A stretch of DNA of 64,000 nucleotides, taken from NCBI RefSeq assembly GCF_000380045.1, contig NZ_KB904358.1, forward strand, positions 62,103 to 126,102, in the 5' to 3' direction. The notes beneath the pieces are model-generated. The model made no database searches and was not told the origin of the DNA. It saw nothing but the letters and a program-made list of their open reading frames with translations. The translations under genes and the position numbers were made by a program. Within the stretch, counting starts at the first letter, position 1. Each line of letters begins with the position of its first letter. This DNA comes from Streptococcus marimammalium DSM 18627 (lineage in GTDB: Bacteria > Bacillota > Bacilli > Lactobacillales > Streptococcaceae). Of the stretch, positions 1 to 9,274 are shown piece by piece.

Positions 1-436
1 CATCTAAGAATAAAATATCTGGTTGATGAAGAAGGGCTCTGGCAATATCAACACGACGTCTTTGTCCTCCAGATAATAGACCATAGCGTTTTAACAAAAG
101 TGGCTTTATTTCTAATAAGTCAAGTAACTCGTCATACCATTGCTTATTTTTGTGTTGATATAAGGCAAAGCGCGTTTTTAAATTTTGTGCCACAGTTAAA
201 TCACTGTCTAAAACACTCTCTTGAAAAACAACACCAACGGTCAATCCTTCTTTTTTAATCATTTGACCTGAACTAGCCTCTAAAAGACCAGTCAATAATT
301 TCATTGTTGTTGATTTTCCTGCCCCGTTTGTTCCTAGATAGGCGACCAATTCTCCTTCAAGCAATTCAATGGTAAGATCTTTCAGTGCTTGATTTGTTCC
401 AAACGATTTACTGAGATGATTTGTTTTGATAAGCAT
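1..436 (-). CDS. ABC transporter ATP-binding protein (C-terminus outside window)
   Basis: N-terminal 145 codons of an ABC-type ATPase; the rest lies beyond the left edge. Visible in order are a Walker A motif (GTNGAGKST), a Q-loop (VVFQES), the ABC signature (LSGGQRRR) and the start of Walker B (DILFLD). The early part resembles CcmA/DrrA-type exporter ATPases, which pair with a separately encoded permease, but the permease is not in the window, so the substrate is unknown. The ATG at 436 follows an AAGGAG site at about 444-450. Confidence 0.9.
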   Translation of the reverse strand, partial: MLIKTNHLSKSFGTNQALKDLTIELLEGELVAYLGTNGAGKSTTMKLLTGLLEASSGQMIKKEGLTVGVVFQESVLDSDLTVAQNLKTRFALYQHKNKQWYDELLDLLEIKPLLLKRYGLLSGGQRRRVDIARALLHQPDILFLD

Positions 437-560
437 CGTATTTCTCCTTACAGTCTTATCATAGCAAAAAGAAAAAAACTTGACACAAGAATCAAGGTAA
501 GTGGTCAATTTATCACGATAAGTGGTTTAAAAAAGATATTAAAAAGATTTTCAACTAAGA

Positions 561-590
561 GAAAAGTCGTTAGAATACTCTAACGACTTT
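561..590. terminator. Terminator after fakA
   Basis: A 10-bp stem (GTCGTTAGA and its complement) with an ATAC loop, flanked by A and T runs, so it could act on both strands. It ends the asp23-fakA transcript and separates it from the ABC gene. Confidence 0.75.
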
Positions 591-607
591 TTATTATCAT
601 TTGCTAA

Positions 608-2269
608 TTATTCAACACTCATCAAGTATGGATAAACAGGTTGATCTCCTTGGTGAACTTCAATGTCTAAATCATCATAAGTTTCCTCAAGATAACTAAC
701 AATCTTGTCTGATATTTCTTTTGAACCGTCTTCACCGACGTAAATGCTAATAATCTCACTATCTTCATCAATCATCTGATTGAAAGTTTCTTTAAGAGCA
801 CTCTCCATATCAGGGTTTGAGACAACAATTTTACCATTAACCATTCCTAAAATATCATCTTTTTTAATAGCTAATCCATCAATGGTAGTATCTCTCACCG
901 CTAAAGTCACACTACCACTAGTCACATCTGATAGACTCTCAGTCATGGCTTCAAAATTTTCTTCTAGTGAATTTGATTCATTAAAAGCTAAAAGACTGGT
1001 AAATCCTTGCGGGATAGTTTTTGTTTCAATGACTTTAGTTGGCACATCAACAACCTCAGCGGCTGTTTGAGCAGCCATAAAGATGTTCTTATTGTTAGGT
1101 AAAATAATAATGTTATCAGCATTAACTACCTCAATCGCTTTAACAATATCTTCTGTTGAAGGGTTCATTGTTTGTCCACCAGAAATGACATAATCAACAC
1201 CTTGTGATTTAAAGATATTTGCTAAACCATCGCCAGCAACAACAGTAATAATACCATATGATTTACGCTCTTTTGGTTCATCATCAGTTACTTTTTGAAC
1301 TTGGGTGTCATGTTGATTTCTCATATTATCAACTTTAACTTTCATCAAAGCACCATATTTGAGACCTTCCTGAATGACAAGGCCTGGGTCTTCAGTATGA
1401 ACATGGACTTTGACAATCTCATCATCATTGACGACTAAAAGAGAATCACCGAGATTGCTGAGATAATTTTGAAATTCATTGTAATCAAATTCTTTCACAT
1501 AGGTAGGACCTTGTTTAAGGCCAACCATTATCTCTGTACAGTAGCCATAAGTAATATCTTCAGTTGCTACATGACCAATAACAGCTTTATGATGTTCAGC
1601 GTTTATCATCTCACTCATAATAGCAGGAGTAGCCTCAAACTCTTCTGATATCATATAATCACCAGTTAAAGCTGATAAAAAACCCTCATAAATGTAAACA
1701 AGACCTTGGCCACCTGAATCAACAACACCAACTTCTTTAAGAACTGGAAGTAAATCGGGAGTCTTAGCTAAAGCGGCTTTGGCCCCATCAAGAGCAGCAC
1801 GCATAACTTCAATAGCATCATCTGTTTCTTCTGATTTTTTAATAGCAGCTCTTGCCGCTCCTCGAGATACTGTTAAAATAGTCCCTTCAACAGGTTTCAT
1901 AACAGCATTATAAGCGACTTCAACGCCTGATTGGAAGGCTTGCGCTAAATCTTTACCACTGAGCTCTTCTTTTCCTTTAATGCTTTGGCCAAAGCCACGA
2001 AACAATTGTGATGTAATGACTCCAGAGTTTCCTCTAGCACCCATTAAAAGACCTTTAGAGAGAATTTCTCCCACTTCACCAACTGTTTTAGCGGGTTTTC
2101 CGGCAACTTCTTTAGCACCATTTTCCATAGTCATACCCATATTAGTCCCGGTATCACCATCAGGCACTGGAAAAACATTTAATGAATTGACATATTCTGC
2201 TTGTTTGTTAAGACGAGTACTTGCGGCTTGTACCATTCCTTGGAATAAACTTGTTGTAATATTTGACAC
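608..2269 (-). CDS. fakA: Fatty acid kinase subunit FakA (DAK2/DegV-partner kinase)
   Basis: 553-aa protein with an N-terminal DhaL/DAK2 nucleotide-binding domain (about 1-200): PVPDGDTGTNMG, ARGNSGVITSQ and VDSGGQGLVYIYEG are the phosphate and metal-binding motifs. The C-terminal part matches the FakA-specific region. In Gram-positive bacteria FakA phosphorylates fatty acids held by a FakB (DegV) protein, feeding exogenous fatty acids into phospholipid synthesis. The start is GTG at 2269, preceded by GGAG. It overlaps the stop of the Asp23-like gene by one base, so the two are translationally coupled, as in other Firmicutes. Confidence 0.93.
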   Translation of the reverse strand: MSNITTSLFQGMVQAASTRLNKQAEYVNSLNVFPVPDGDTGTNMGMTMENGAKEVAGKPAKTVGEVGEILSKGLLMGARGNSGVITSQLFRGFGQSIKGKEELSGKDLAQAFQSGVEVAYNAVMKPVEGTILTVSRGAARAAIKKSEETDDAIEVMRAALDGAKAALAKTPDLLPVLKEVGVVDSGGQGLVYIYEGFLSALTGDYMISEEFEATPAIMSEMINAEHHKAVIGHVATEDITYGYCTEIMVGLKQGPTYVKEFDYNEFQNYLSNLGDSLLVVNDDEIVKVHVHTEDPGLVIQEGLKYGALMKVKVDNMRNQHDTQVQKVTDDEPKERKSYGIITVVAGDGLANIFKSQGVDYVISGGQTMNPSTEDIVKAIEVVNADNIIILPNNKNIFMAAQTAAEVVDVPTKVIETKTIPQGFTSLLAFNESNSLEENFEAMTESLSDVTSGSVTLAVRDTTIDGLAIKKDDILGMVNGKIVVSNPDMESALKETFNQMIDEDSEIISIYVGEDGSKEISDKIVSYLEETYDDLDIEVHQGDQPVYPYLMSVE

Positions 2270-2634
2270 TAGTCTTCTCCTACCACCTTGATATTTTGGA
2301 CATAGACATTCACCATATCCGTTGAAATTCCCAATTGGTTTTCAAGATTAAATTTAACACGTTCTTGAATATTTTTTGACACTTCACTAATTTTAACACC
2401 ATAACTCATAACAGTGTAAACATCGATAGAAATGCCTTCTTCTGTTGATCTCACAACAACACCTTTTGCGTAGTTTTCTTTGCGCAAAAGAGCTTGAAAG
2501 TTATCTTTTAGTGTGCTTTTACTTGCCATTCCAACAACACCAAAAATTTCTGTTGCTGAACCGCCAACGACTGTTGCAATAACATCGTCCGACAATTCAA
2601 TTTGACCATCTTTTGTATTAATTTTTACAGTCAT
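2269..2634 (-). CDS. Asp23/Gls24 family envelope stress response protein
   Basis: 121-aa protein of the Asp23 (DUF322) family, typified by a beta-rich domain, here with the family-like GVVGMAS segment and VNVYVQNIKV at the end. Family members are membrane-associated or cytosolic and are linked to alkaline or envelope stress; no enzymatic activity is known. It lies directly upstream of fakA with a TAGTG overlap, the usual YloU-YloV arrangement in Firmicutes. Confidence 0.9.
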   Translation of the reverse strand: MTVKINTKDGQIELSDDVIATVVGGSATEIFGVVGMASKSTLKDNFQALLRKENYAKGVVVRSTEEGISIDVYTVMSYGVKISEVSKNIQERVKFNLENQLGISTDMVNVYVQNIKVVGED

Positions 2635-2744
2635 ATTTGCTACCTCAAAAGTTTTTATTACCTTATTTTATCATATTATCAAAACATTGTAAAAAATTCC
2701 TTACCTTTTCAATTATCTCATTATTTTTTTGATTTTAAGCAATA

Positions 2745-2790
2745 TAAAAAGAGCTTGCGCCCTTTCCATGAAACAAGAAATCTTGTTTTA
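2745..2790 (-). terminator. Terminator after rpmB
   Basis: On the minus strand an AAACAAGA/TCTTGTTT hairpin is followed by a second stem (AAAGGG/CTCTTT) and a T run. Both lie just past the rpmB stop. Confidence 0.6.
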
Positions 2791-2797
2791 ACGTTTC

Positions 2798-2986
2798 TTA
2801 AACACGTTCTACTTTTCCAGATTTAAGTGCACGAGCTGATACCCAAACTTTTTTAGGTTTACCATCAATCAAAACAGTTACTTTTTGAAGATTTGGTTTA
2901 ACAGTACGTTTTGTCTGGTTCATTGCGTGTGAACGGTTGTTTCCTGATACAGTCTTACGACCCGTAAAGTAACATACTTTAGACAT
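2798..2986 (-). CDS. rpmB: 50S ribosomal protein L28
   Basis: 62-aa L28, full family length. The N-terminus [20 protein letters not shown] and the C-terminal [11 protein letters not shown] are diagnostic of this large-subunit protein. It is monocistronic, with an AGGAGG site just upstream and a terminator downstream. In the ancestral order it probably neighboured fba, from which it is now separated by the agmatine island. Confidence 0.97.
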   Translation of the reverse strand: MSKVCYFTGRKTVSGNNRSHAMNQTKRTVKPNLQKVTVLIDGKPKKVWVSARALKSGKVERV

Positions 2987-3126
2987 TTGTGTTTCCTCCT
3001 ACGTAGAATATATAAGGATGTGCTAGCACCACATACCGTAGTATTATAACATAAGCTAAAAAAGATAGCAAGGACATTTTCTGAAATGTTTTCTTAAACG
3101 GCTTACAATAGATATGAGCCATCAAC

Positions 3127-3187
3127 ATAAAAAAGAACCCACCTTAAACGGTAGGCTCTTATAATAACTTATGGCTAGGCTTTGTTT
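3127..3187. repeat. 61-bp direct repeat, left copy (duplicate of fba 3' end and terminator)
   Basis: Identical over 61 bp to 8064-8124. It holds the last codons of fba (Asn-Lys-Ala-stop, minus strand), a 10-bp terminator stem and its T run. Here it sits just past aguA and supplies that operon with a terminator. Divergence begins sharply at both edges. Confidence 0.95.
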
Positions 3188-3225
3188 AAATCAGAGTGAA
3201 CATTTTCTCATACAGAATTTTATTT

Positions 3226-4323
3226 TTAATGTGCTGGTTGCTGTTGAGTGATACAGTGAATATTCCCTCCTCCATATGCAACCTCTTCTGTACGAACACC
3301 TATAATTTTATGCTCTGGAAACATTTTTTGTACTTGTTGAAACGCAAGCTTATCATTTTCGTCTCCATATTGAGGTAAAATGATACCACCATTTACAATG
3401 AGAAAGTTCATATAAGAGGCAATCGATACTTCTCCTTCTTCACGAGGTAAAGTACCTTGTACAAAATCAATAGTGTCAGCTCCTTTTAGATAACATGGTT
3501 TTTTTGTCAAACAAAGTTTATGAATTTTTAATTGACGTCCCTTAGCATCTGTTGCTTGTAAAAGTGTTTCATAAGCTGCTTTTGCTTCTTTATAAAATGG
3601 ATGATTGACATCATCAGTGTAAATACAAGCTACTTCTCCCGGGCGAATAAAACAAGCCACATCATCAATATGACCATTTGTTTCATAAGGGTCAATACCA
3701 TCTTTTATCCAGATAATTTTTTCAAGGTTGAGATGTTCTTTTAATTTTTCTTCAATTTCTTCTTTTGTCATTTCAGGATTGCGTCCCTCGCTTAGAAGAC
3801 ACATTTCAGTTGTAATAAGAGTTCCCTCTCCGTCTACTGTAATCGATCCTCCTTCTAAAACAAAATCTTCTGTTCTATAACTATCTACATTTTCAATTTC
3901 ACAAATTTTTTGGGCCACTTGATCATCGTTTGCCCAAGGGAAATAAAGTCCGTCAAAAAGCCCTCCCCAAGCATTAAAAGTCCAATCGTTTGCTCTTATT
4001 TCTCCTTTGTCATTGATGACAAAGGTTGGACCTGAATCTCTAACCCATGAATCATCACTAGTAATTTCCACTACTCGAATATTTTCTGGCAATTGCGCAC
4101 GCGCATTTTGATACTGACTAGGATTAACACACATGGTCACTGGTTCAAATTGACGAATAGCTTTTGCTACATTTACAAAAGCTTTCTGAGCCGGCTTAGC
4201 TCCTTCTCGCCAGTTATCTGTTCTTTCTGGCCAGACCATCCAAATTTGTTCTTGTTTTTCAAATTCTGCTGGCATTCTAAAGCCATCTTGTTTAGGGGTT
4301 GTCCCTTCAATACGTTTAGCCAT
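3226..4323 (-). CDS. aguA: Agmatine deiminase
   Basis: 365-aa enzyme of the peptidylarginine-deiminase-like family that hydrolyses agmatine to N-carbamoylputrescine and ammonia. Family motifs are visible: WVRDSGPTFV, the WGGLFDGL segment, EGGSITVDGEG, ETNGHIDD, and the catalytic-Cys segment GGGNIHCITQQ with Cys357 near the end. It is the last gene of the aguB-aguD-aguA operon, 12 bp after aguD, and ends in the copied fba terminator. Length matches known AguA. Carbamate kinase (aguC), which normally follows, is absent. Confidence 0.96.
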   Translation of the reverse strand: MAKRIEGTTPKQDGFRMPAEFEKQEQIWMVWPERTDNWREGAKPAQKAFVNVAKAIRQFEPVTMCVNPSQYQNARAQLPENIRVVEITSDDSWVRDSGPTFVINDKGEIRANDWTFNAWGGLFDGLYFPWANDDQVAQKICEIENVDSYRTEDFVLEGGSITVDGEGTLITTEMCLLSEGRNPEMTKEEIEEKLKEHLNLEKIIWIKDGIDPYETNGHIDDVACFIRPGEVACIYTDDVNHPFYKEAKAAYETLLQATDAKGRQLKIHKLCLTKKPCYLKGADTIDFVQGTLPREEGEVSIASYMNFLIVNGGIILPQYGDENDKLAFQQVQKMFPEHKIIGVRTEEVAYGGGNIHCITQQQPAH

Positions 4324-4335
4324 AATGAACTCCTT

Positions 4336-5703
4336 TCATTTTTTAATTTTTTTTACTGTTATTATAACTTCACCTAATATAATAAAGATAAATGATCCTA
4401 TTGTTATCGGTAACATAGATGTCAATGTTTCAGTGTCAAAAGATAACGGAAAAGCTGTAAAAATCAAAGAAATTAAAATGATAATCATAGGAACAATCAC
4501 CATGATTTTCAACATCAAATCATTTCCACCAACTTTAAAAGGACGAGATGTATCAGGGTCAATTTTCCGCAAACGATAAAAGGCTGGAAATACTGGTACA
4601 TATGAAAGTAAGAACATAACAAGATTTAATGAAAAAAAGGACCAGAATAAGTCTTGATTGGGTAAAAATGGCGCTATAATCACTACAAAACTTGCGACAA
4701 AACCATTCATAAGAGCTGCGCCGGTTGGCATATTGTCTTTTCCACTACGCTTTAAGAAGAAAGATGGCATATCGCCATTTTCCGCAGCGTAACAAGCAGT
4801 ATTATTAATACCTAAAGACCATGAAATCATATTACCAAATAATGTTAACAAGAATAAAAGAGCCATTAGAATGATAAACCAGCCACTTGTGGAATTTGTT
4901 AACAATTTGAAACTGTCCATCATACCACTACTTGTTGAAATTTCATCAACAGGAATAGCTACTCCAATTCCAAAAGCAGAAAAAATATAAATTGCTGCAA
5001 TAACGATACCAGCCACGATAATTGATTGTGGAATTTGTTTCTTTGGATTCTCCATATCATCTGCAAAAGTACAAATAACTTCAAACCCTAATAAGTTAAA
5101 AATGATAACAGATATGAAAGATAAACTATTCAAATCAAAGCTTGGCAACAACGATTTTAGACTCATTTCATTAGCCATTCCTTTTGTAAAAGCAACATAA
5201 AGGCCTAATAAACCCACTAGCATTGCTAAAATCATTTTTATAACAGCAGCACTATTTAATATCCATAGACTATCACTAACAGGATAAAAACTAATCCATA
5301 CAATGATCCAAATAAAAATCAACTCTATCACTATTGCCCATATGGTGGAGAATTCAATACCTGTTATCGTTGTCAATAAATCAGGAACCATAACAGCTAA
5401 AGAAGCTAACCACAACGGGAAATTAATCCAATAATACCATGAAACACGTGATCCCCATCTATGACCGAATGCTTTTGTAACCCAATCATAAATTCCACCC
5501 TCACCAATATAGGTCGTTCCTAATTCTGAAGAGATTAAACCATATGGTAAAAGAAATGCAATTAAAAGAAAGAGCCACCAAAAAAACTGTGAACTCCCAA
5601 TAGCTGCAACAGGCGCTGCGGCCTCAGCTACAAATACCACACAAATAACAGATAAAACTGCACTAAATAAACTAAATTTTTTCTTACCTTCCATCTTACT
5701 CAT
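4336..5703 (-). CDS. aguD: Agmatine/putrescine antiporter
   Basis: 455-aa APC-superfamily transporter with about 12 hydrophobic membrane segments and the APC-type motif GEGGIYDWVTKAFG near the N-terminus. Its position between a putrescine carbamoyltransferase and an agmatine deiminase gives the substrate: in other lactic acid bacteria AguD exchanges external agmatine for internal putrescine. The specific substrate assignment rests on context. The next gene starts 12 bp downstream. Confidence 0.9.
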   Translation of the reverse strand: MSKMEGKKKFSLFSAVLSVICVVFVAEAAAPVAAIGSSQFFWWLFLLIAFLLPYGLISSELGTTYIGEGGIYDWVTKAFGHRWGSRVSWYYWINFPLWLASLAVMVPDLLTTITGIEFSTIWAIVIELIFIWIIVWISFYPVSDSLWILNSAAVIKMILAMLVGLLGLYVAFTKGMANEMSLKSLLPSFDLNSLSFISVIIFNLLGFEVICTFADDMENPKKQIPQSIIVAGIVIAAIYIFSAFGIGVAIPVDEISTSSGMMDSFKLLTNSTSGWFIILMALLFLLTLFGNMISWSLGINNTACYAAENGDMPSFFLKRSGKDNMPTGAALMNGFVASFVVIIAPFLPNQDLFWSFFSLNLVMFLLSYVPVFPAFYRLRKIDPDTSRPFKVGGNDLMLKIMVIVPMIIILISLIFTAFPLSFDTETLTSMLPITIGSFIFIILGEVIITVKKIKK

Positions 5704-5736
5704 CCTTTCTGATAAGTAGGGAAGCAGGAGAACAAT

Positions 5737-6777
5737 CTATAAAGGTTCCCCAACCTCTAATTGTTTTTTTCCTAATAAAACTTCCAAATCTACCTTTGCT
5801 TTTGCTTGTTTGTCTAAATCATATGGATTTTGCTTGTAATAATCATTTAACAAGTAAACTAATAATCCACGAATAGAAGTCAATCGATTCTCAGCTTCAT
5901 CAAAACAGATAGAATTAGTACCATCCATAACTTCATCCATTACTTCTTCACCACGAGTCGCAGGCAAACAATGCATGAACTTACAATTTTTGCCAGCTTT
6001 TGCCATCATTTCAACATCAACTTGATATTTAGGGAAAAATACTCTCATACGTTCTTCTTCAGATAATTCAGATTCATAAAGACCATACCAGACATCCGTA
6101 TAAAGAAAATCTGCACCTACAATAGATTCTTCATTATCAGTTACAGTATATCTTCCACCTGAAACCGCACAAATTTTATCTAATTTTCCTTTGTGCATAT
6201 CATTCAATTGGAACCCTTTAGGACCAAAATGAACAAATTCCATCCCCATTTTGGTTGTGATTAGACCAAGTGAAAAACATACTTGCGTTGCATCTCCAAC
6301 AAATACAACCTTGCAGTCTTCCAATTTTTTACCTTTCGGTATATTCTCCACTATTGTGCACAAATCTCCCAACTCTTGAGTTGGATGATTATAATCTGAC
6401 ATTCCATTAATGACTGGTACAGAAGCGTATTTAGCTAAAGCAACAATACTTTTATGTTGCTCAACCCTACTCATAATAATATCTGTTAGTCGTGATATGA
6501 CTGTAGAAGTGTCCTCAATTGTTTCATGACCTCCAAGTTGAATCTGTCCCGGTGCCAAATATTGGGCGTGCCCTCCAAGTTGTGTCATCGCAGTTTCAAA
6601 TGATACTCGAGTACGTGTTGAGGATTGTTGAAAAATCATCCCTAATGTTTTATTTTTCAAAAGCGGGGGATAATAACCGTTCTTGATACATGCTTTAATT
6701 TTGAGGGATAACTCTACCAGATAAAGCAATTCCTCTTTTGTATAGGTTTCTGTTGTAATATAGTCACGTTTTGTCAT
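5737..6777 (-). CDS. aguB: Putrescine carbamoyltransferase
   Basis: 346-aa aspartate/ornithine carbamoyltransferase-fold enzyme. It carries SSTRTR (about 52-57) for carbamoyl phosphate, the HPTQELGD motif and HCLPATRG. It phosphorolyses carbamoylputrescine to putrescine and carbamoyl phosphate. I chose ATG at 6777 because AGGAGG lies 9 nt upstream; an upstream TTG would be only 3 nt from that site. First gene of the operon, divergent from aguR, with a cre-like site in the promoter region. Confidence 0.94.
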   Translation of the reverse strand: MTKRDYITTETYTKEELLYLVELSLKIKACIKNGYYPPLLKNKTLGMIFQQSSTRTRVSFETAMTQLGGHAQYLAPGQIQLGGHETIEDTSTVISRLTDIIMSRVEQHKSIVALAKYASVPVINGMSDYNHPTQELGDLCTIVENIPKGKKLEDCKVVFVGDATQVCFSLGLITTKMGMEFVHFGPKGFQLNDMHKGKLDKICAVSGGRYTVTDNEESIVGADFLYTDVWYGLYESELSEEERMRVFFPKYQVDVEMMAKAGKNCKFMHCLPATRGEEVMDEVMDGTNSICFDEAENRLTSIRGLLVYLLNDYYKQNPYDLDKQAKAKVDLEVLLGKKQLEVGEPL

Positions 6778-6821
6778 ACTCAACGACCTCCTGCATTTGA
6801 TAGTCTTACTTTATAACATAT

Positions 6822-6835
6822 TGTATGCGTTTACA
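6822..6835 (-). promoter_or_regulatory. cre-like site (CcpA) in the aguB promoter region
   Basis: TGTATGCGTTTACA matches the catabolite responsive element consensus TGWAANCGNTNWCA at all but one defined position. It lies about 45 bp upstream of aguB near a possible -10, as expected for carbon catabolite repression of agmatine use. Confidence 0.6.
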
Positions 6836-7000
6836 ATAAGATTCATGGTATAATCTAGGATTAAATTATTTATTTTACTGAAACGATGATTTCAATAATA
6901 GTTTAATAAAAGTTTACAGAGATAACCCATGAGTTTAAAACTCTCATATATCAAATTATGTTATAATTTAAGAAAAGGTTTACGGAGGTGGAGTAAATAT

Positions 7001-7954
7001 ATGGCTGAATTAACTTATCTATACAACACTTTCATCATAATTGCTTATGTAGCAGTTTTTACACTAGCAATTGCCAAAAGTTTAAAAGAAGACAATTCTT
7101 CTAAAAAAAACTTTCATCAAATACTAGCACTCTATTTTATATTCTTTATAATTGATAATACTATTATTTCAATGACAGAGTTAATCTTCTCATTTTCGAA
7201 AGTCTATAATCAAACCTTTTCCGGTATGCCTTTTATAAAAACTATTGTTTTTACCGTCAATAATTTTTGCCAATTTTGGTTAATTCAATACATTGGAAAA
7301 ACAAAACTAAGAAGCTCTCACTATGTACTGGTCATACTAATTTCATTATGGATGGCACTCTGCTCATTATTTCCAAATTCTGCCTATGCTGTATTTTTTT
7401 ATTATTTTCCCAACCAATTACTCTTATTTTATACTGGAACTTTAGCTTTTAAGAATTTCAATAAAAATCAAACAGTCTTCTATTTAAATCAACTAGGATG
7501 GATTTGTATTGTCTTTGCAATTCTAATCTCCATAGAGGATTTCTTTGTTATCTTTAATATAGATAATTATCATTTTCTTAATATCAAAATACAAAATCGT
7601 AATTTTTCTGAAGATATTTTTTCTCTTTTTATTTCCGGAGAAGCATTACATTACTACTTGATAGATAAACAATATAGTTTATTTTCAAAATATCCAATAG
7701 GAAGCAAAGAATTATTTGAATCCAATGACTCTCTTAACTTATTCTTTGATAATTACCAATTAACTGATCGTGAAAAAGAAATTTGTGAGCTTATTCTTAA
7801 AGGAAAAAATAATCAAGAAATCGCACAAGAGCTTTTTTTATCTGTCGGTACCGTAAAAGCTCATATTCATAATATTTATTCAAAAATGAATATCCATACT
7901 CGAAAAGAATTCTTTGATTTAAAAGAAAATTTTTTAAAATCATATCGCAAATAA
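7001..7954 (+). CDS. aguR: Membrane-bound LuxR-type regulator of agmatine genes
   Basis: 317-aa protein with about seven N-terminal hydrophobic segments (roughly 1-210) and a C-terminal LuxR helix-turn-helix (LTDREKEICELILKGKNNQE and SVGTVKAHIHNIYSKM). This one-component layout matches AguR of S. mutans and Lactococcus, which senses agmatine and activates aguBDAC. The ATG at 7001 is preferred over the longer frame from 6929 because GGAGGTG lies 10 nt before it. Divergent from aguB. Confidence 0.88.
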   Translation: MAELTYLYNTFIIIAYVAVFTLAIAKSLKEDNSSKKNFHQILALYFIFFIIDNTIISMTELIFSFSKVYNQTFSGMPFIKTIVFTVNNFCQFWLIQYIGKTKLRSSHYVLVILISLWMALCSLFPNSAYAVFFYYFPNQLLLFYTGTLAFKNFNKNQTVFYLNQLGWICIVFAILISIEDFFVIFNIDNYHFLNIKIQNRNFSEDIFSLFISGEALHYYLIDKQYSLFSKYPIGSKELFESNDSLNLFFDNYQLTDREKEICELILKGKNNQEIAQELFLSVGTVKAHIHNIYSKMNIHTRKEFFDLKENFLKSYRK

Positions 7955-7977
7955 TTTATTATCAATCTTTGCTATTA

Positions 7978-8014
7978 TTAAAAAGCCTGTCATTCAATTG
8001 ATGTCAGGTTTTAT
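7978..8014 (+). terminator. Terminator after aguR
   Basis: CCTGTCAT pairs with ATGTCAGG across a short loop, with one mismatch, and is followed by TTTTATTT. Confidence 0.7.
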
Positions 8015-8063
8015 TTATTATTTTCTATATTTAATATTAATTCTAAAAATTTCATTATAAATA

Positions 8064-8124
8064 ATAAAAAAGAACCCACCTTAAACGGTAGGCTCTTATA
8101 ATAACTTATGGCTAGGCTTTGTTT
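8064..8124. repeat. 61-bp direct repeat, right copy (fba 3' end and terminator)
   Basis: Identical to 3127-3187. This copy is the authentic one: it includes the last codons and stop of the intact fba gene. The minus-strand terminator stem (about 8067-8100) has 10 bp, loop GTTTAA and a six-T tail. Confidence 0.95.
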
Positions 8125-8993
8125 TCTGAACCGAAAACATCGATACGTTCTTCAATAGCTTCTTGAACAGCTTTAATACCTGGTGCTAAGAATTTGCGTG
8201 GATCAAATAATTTTTTCTTGTCGTATTCTGCTGGATTAGCATTGTAGTCTGCTGCAAATTTACGAGTAGCATCTGAAAAGGCAATTTGACCTTCAGTGTT
8301 AACATTAACTTTAGCAACACCTAATTTAATTGCTTCTTTAATTTGCTCATCAGGAATCCCTGAACCACCATGTAAAACAATTGGCACACCTGGAAGAGCT
8401 TCTGTTAATTTCTTCAAGTGATCAAGGTCTAATCCTTCCCAGTTTTCTGGGTATGGTCCATGGATATTTCCAATACCTGCTGCTAAAAAGTCAATACCTG
8501 TTGCAACCATTTCTTTAGCATCTTCAACTGGAGCAAGCTCACCCTTACCAATGATACCATCTTCTTCACCACCGATAGTTCCTACTTCAGCTTCAACTGA
8601 AATACCTTTAGAATGAGCTAATGCAACTACTTCACGTGCTTTTTCTAGATTTTCTTCAATTGGTAAATGAGAACCATCAAACATGATTGATGTGTATCCT
8701 GCTTCGATAGCTTCTAGTGCATCTTCGTAGTGACCATGGTCTAAATGAATAGCTACTGGAACTGTGATGTTCATTGCTTCAACTAAGTTAGCAATAAGGT
8801 TACGAGCAACGCGATAACCACCCATGTATTTTGCAGCTCCCATAGATGTTTGGATAAGAACTGGAGCTTTTTTAGCTTCTGCGGCACGCAAGATAGCTTG
8901 TGTCCACTCAAGATTATTTGTATTAAATCCACCAACAGCATAACCGTTTTCACGTGCTGCCTTGACGAATTTTTCTGCTGAAACGATTGGCAT
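8112..8993 (-). CDS. fba: Class II fructose-bisphosphate aldolase
   Basis: 293-aa glycolytic enzyme, full length. It cleaves fructose-1,6-bisphosphate into dihydroxyacetone phosphate and glyceraldehyde-3-phosphate. Metal and catalytic motifs visible are HLDHGHYED (Asp85 catalytic, His86 zinc), GNIHGPY and LHGGSGIPD. The ATG is preceded by GAGGAGG. Its 3' end was the target copied on the far side of the agmatine island. Confidence 0.97.
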   Translation of the reverse strand: MPIVSAEKFVKAARENGYAVGGFNTNNLEWTQAILRAAEAKKAPVLIQTSMGAAKYMGGYRVARNLIANLVEAMNITVPVAIHLDHGHYEDALEAIEAGYTSIMFDGSHLPIEENLEKAREVVALAHSKGISVEAEVGTIGGEEDGIIGKGELAPVEDAKEMVATGIDFLAAGIGNIHGPYPENWEGLDLDHLKKLTEALPGVPIVLHGGSGIPDEQIKEAIKLGVAKVNVNTEGQIAFSDATRKFAADYNANPAEYDKKKLFDPRKFLAPGIKAVQEAIEERIDVFGSENKA

Positions 8994-9110
8994 TTTAAAA
9001 GCCTCCTCAATATTTTTTAGGATTTTTCCTATTACTCGTTCATTTTATCACATTCTCTCTAAAAACACCAGTCTTTAGAAATCAGAAAAAACGCTTTCTT
9101 AAAGGGAAAA

Positions 9111-9136
9111 TAAAAAAAACCAGCAAAGCTGGTTCT
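9111..9136 (-). terminator. Terminator after tRNA-Leu
   Basis: AACCAGC-TTT-GCTGGTT followed by seven T on the minus strand, directly after the tRNA. Confidence 0.8.
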
Positions 9137-9141
9137 AATTT

Positions 9142-9226
9142 GCGGAGAGAGGGACTTGAACCCTCACGACCTAAAGCGGTCACAGGATCCTTAGTCCTGC
9201 GCGTCTGCCAATTCCGCCATCCCCGC
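9142..9226 (-). tRNA. tRNA-Leu (anticodon AAG)
   Basis: 85-nt class II tRNA with a long variable arm. The acceptor pairs GCGGGGA with TCTCCGC (one G-U). The anticodon loop CTAAGGA gives AAG, reading CUU. The T arm carries GGTTCAAGTCC. Confidence 0.95.
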
Positions 9227-9274
9227 GATTGACAACACAGTAAATTATATCAATTTCTTTATTTTCTGTCAATA

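Noticed and set aside
780..2291. Plus-strand frames of 96 and 103 codons opposite fakA
   Set aside because: They are antisense shadows of a well-conserved gene, with no ribosome site of their own.
3226..7954. Agmatine island as an integrative element with its own integrase
   Set aside because: No recombinase, relaxase or replication gene lies between the repeats; only metabolic genes and one regulator are present.
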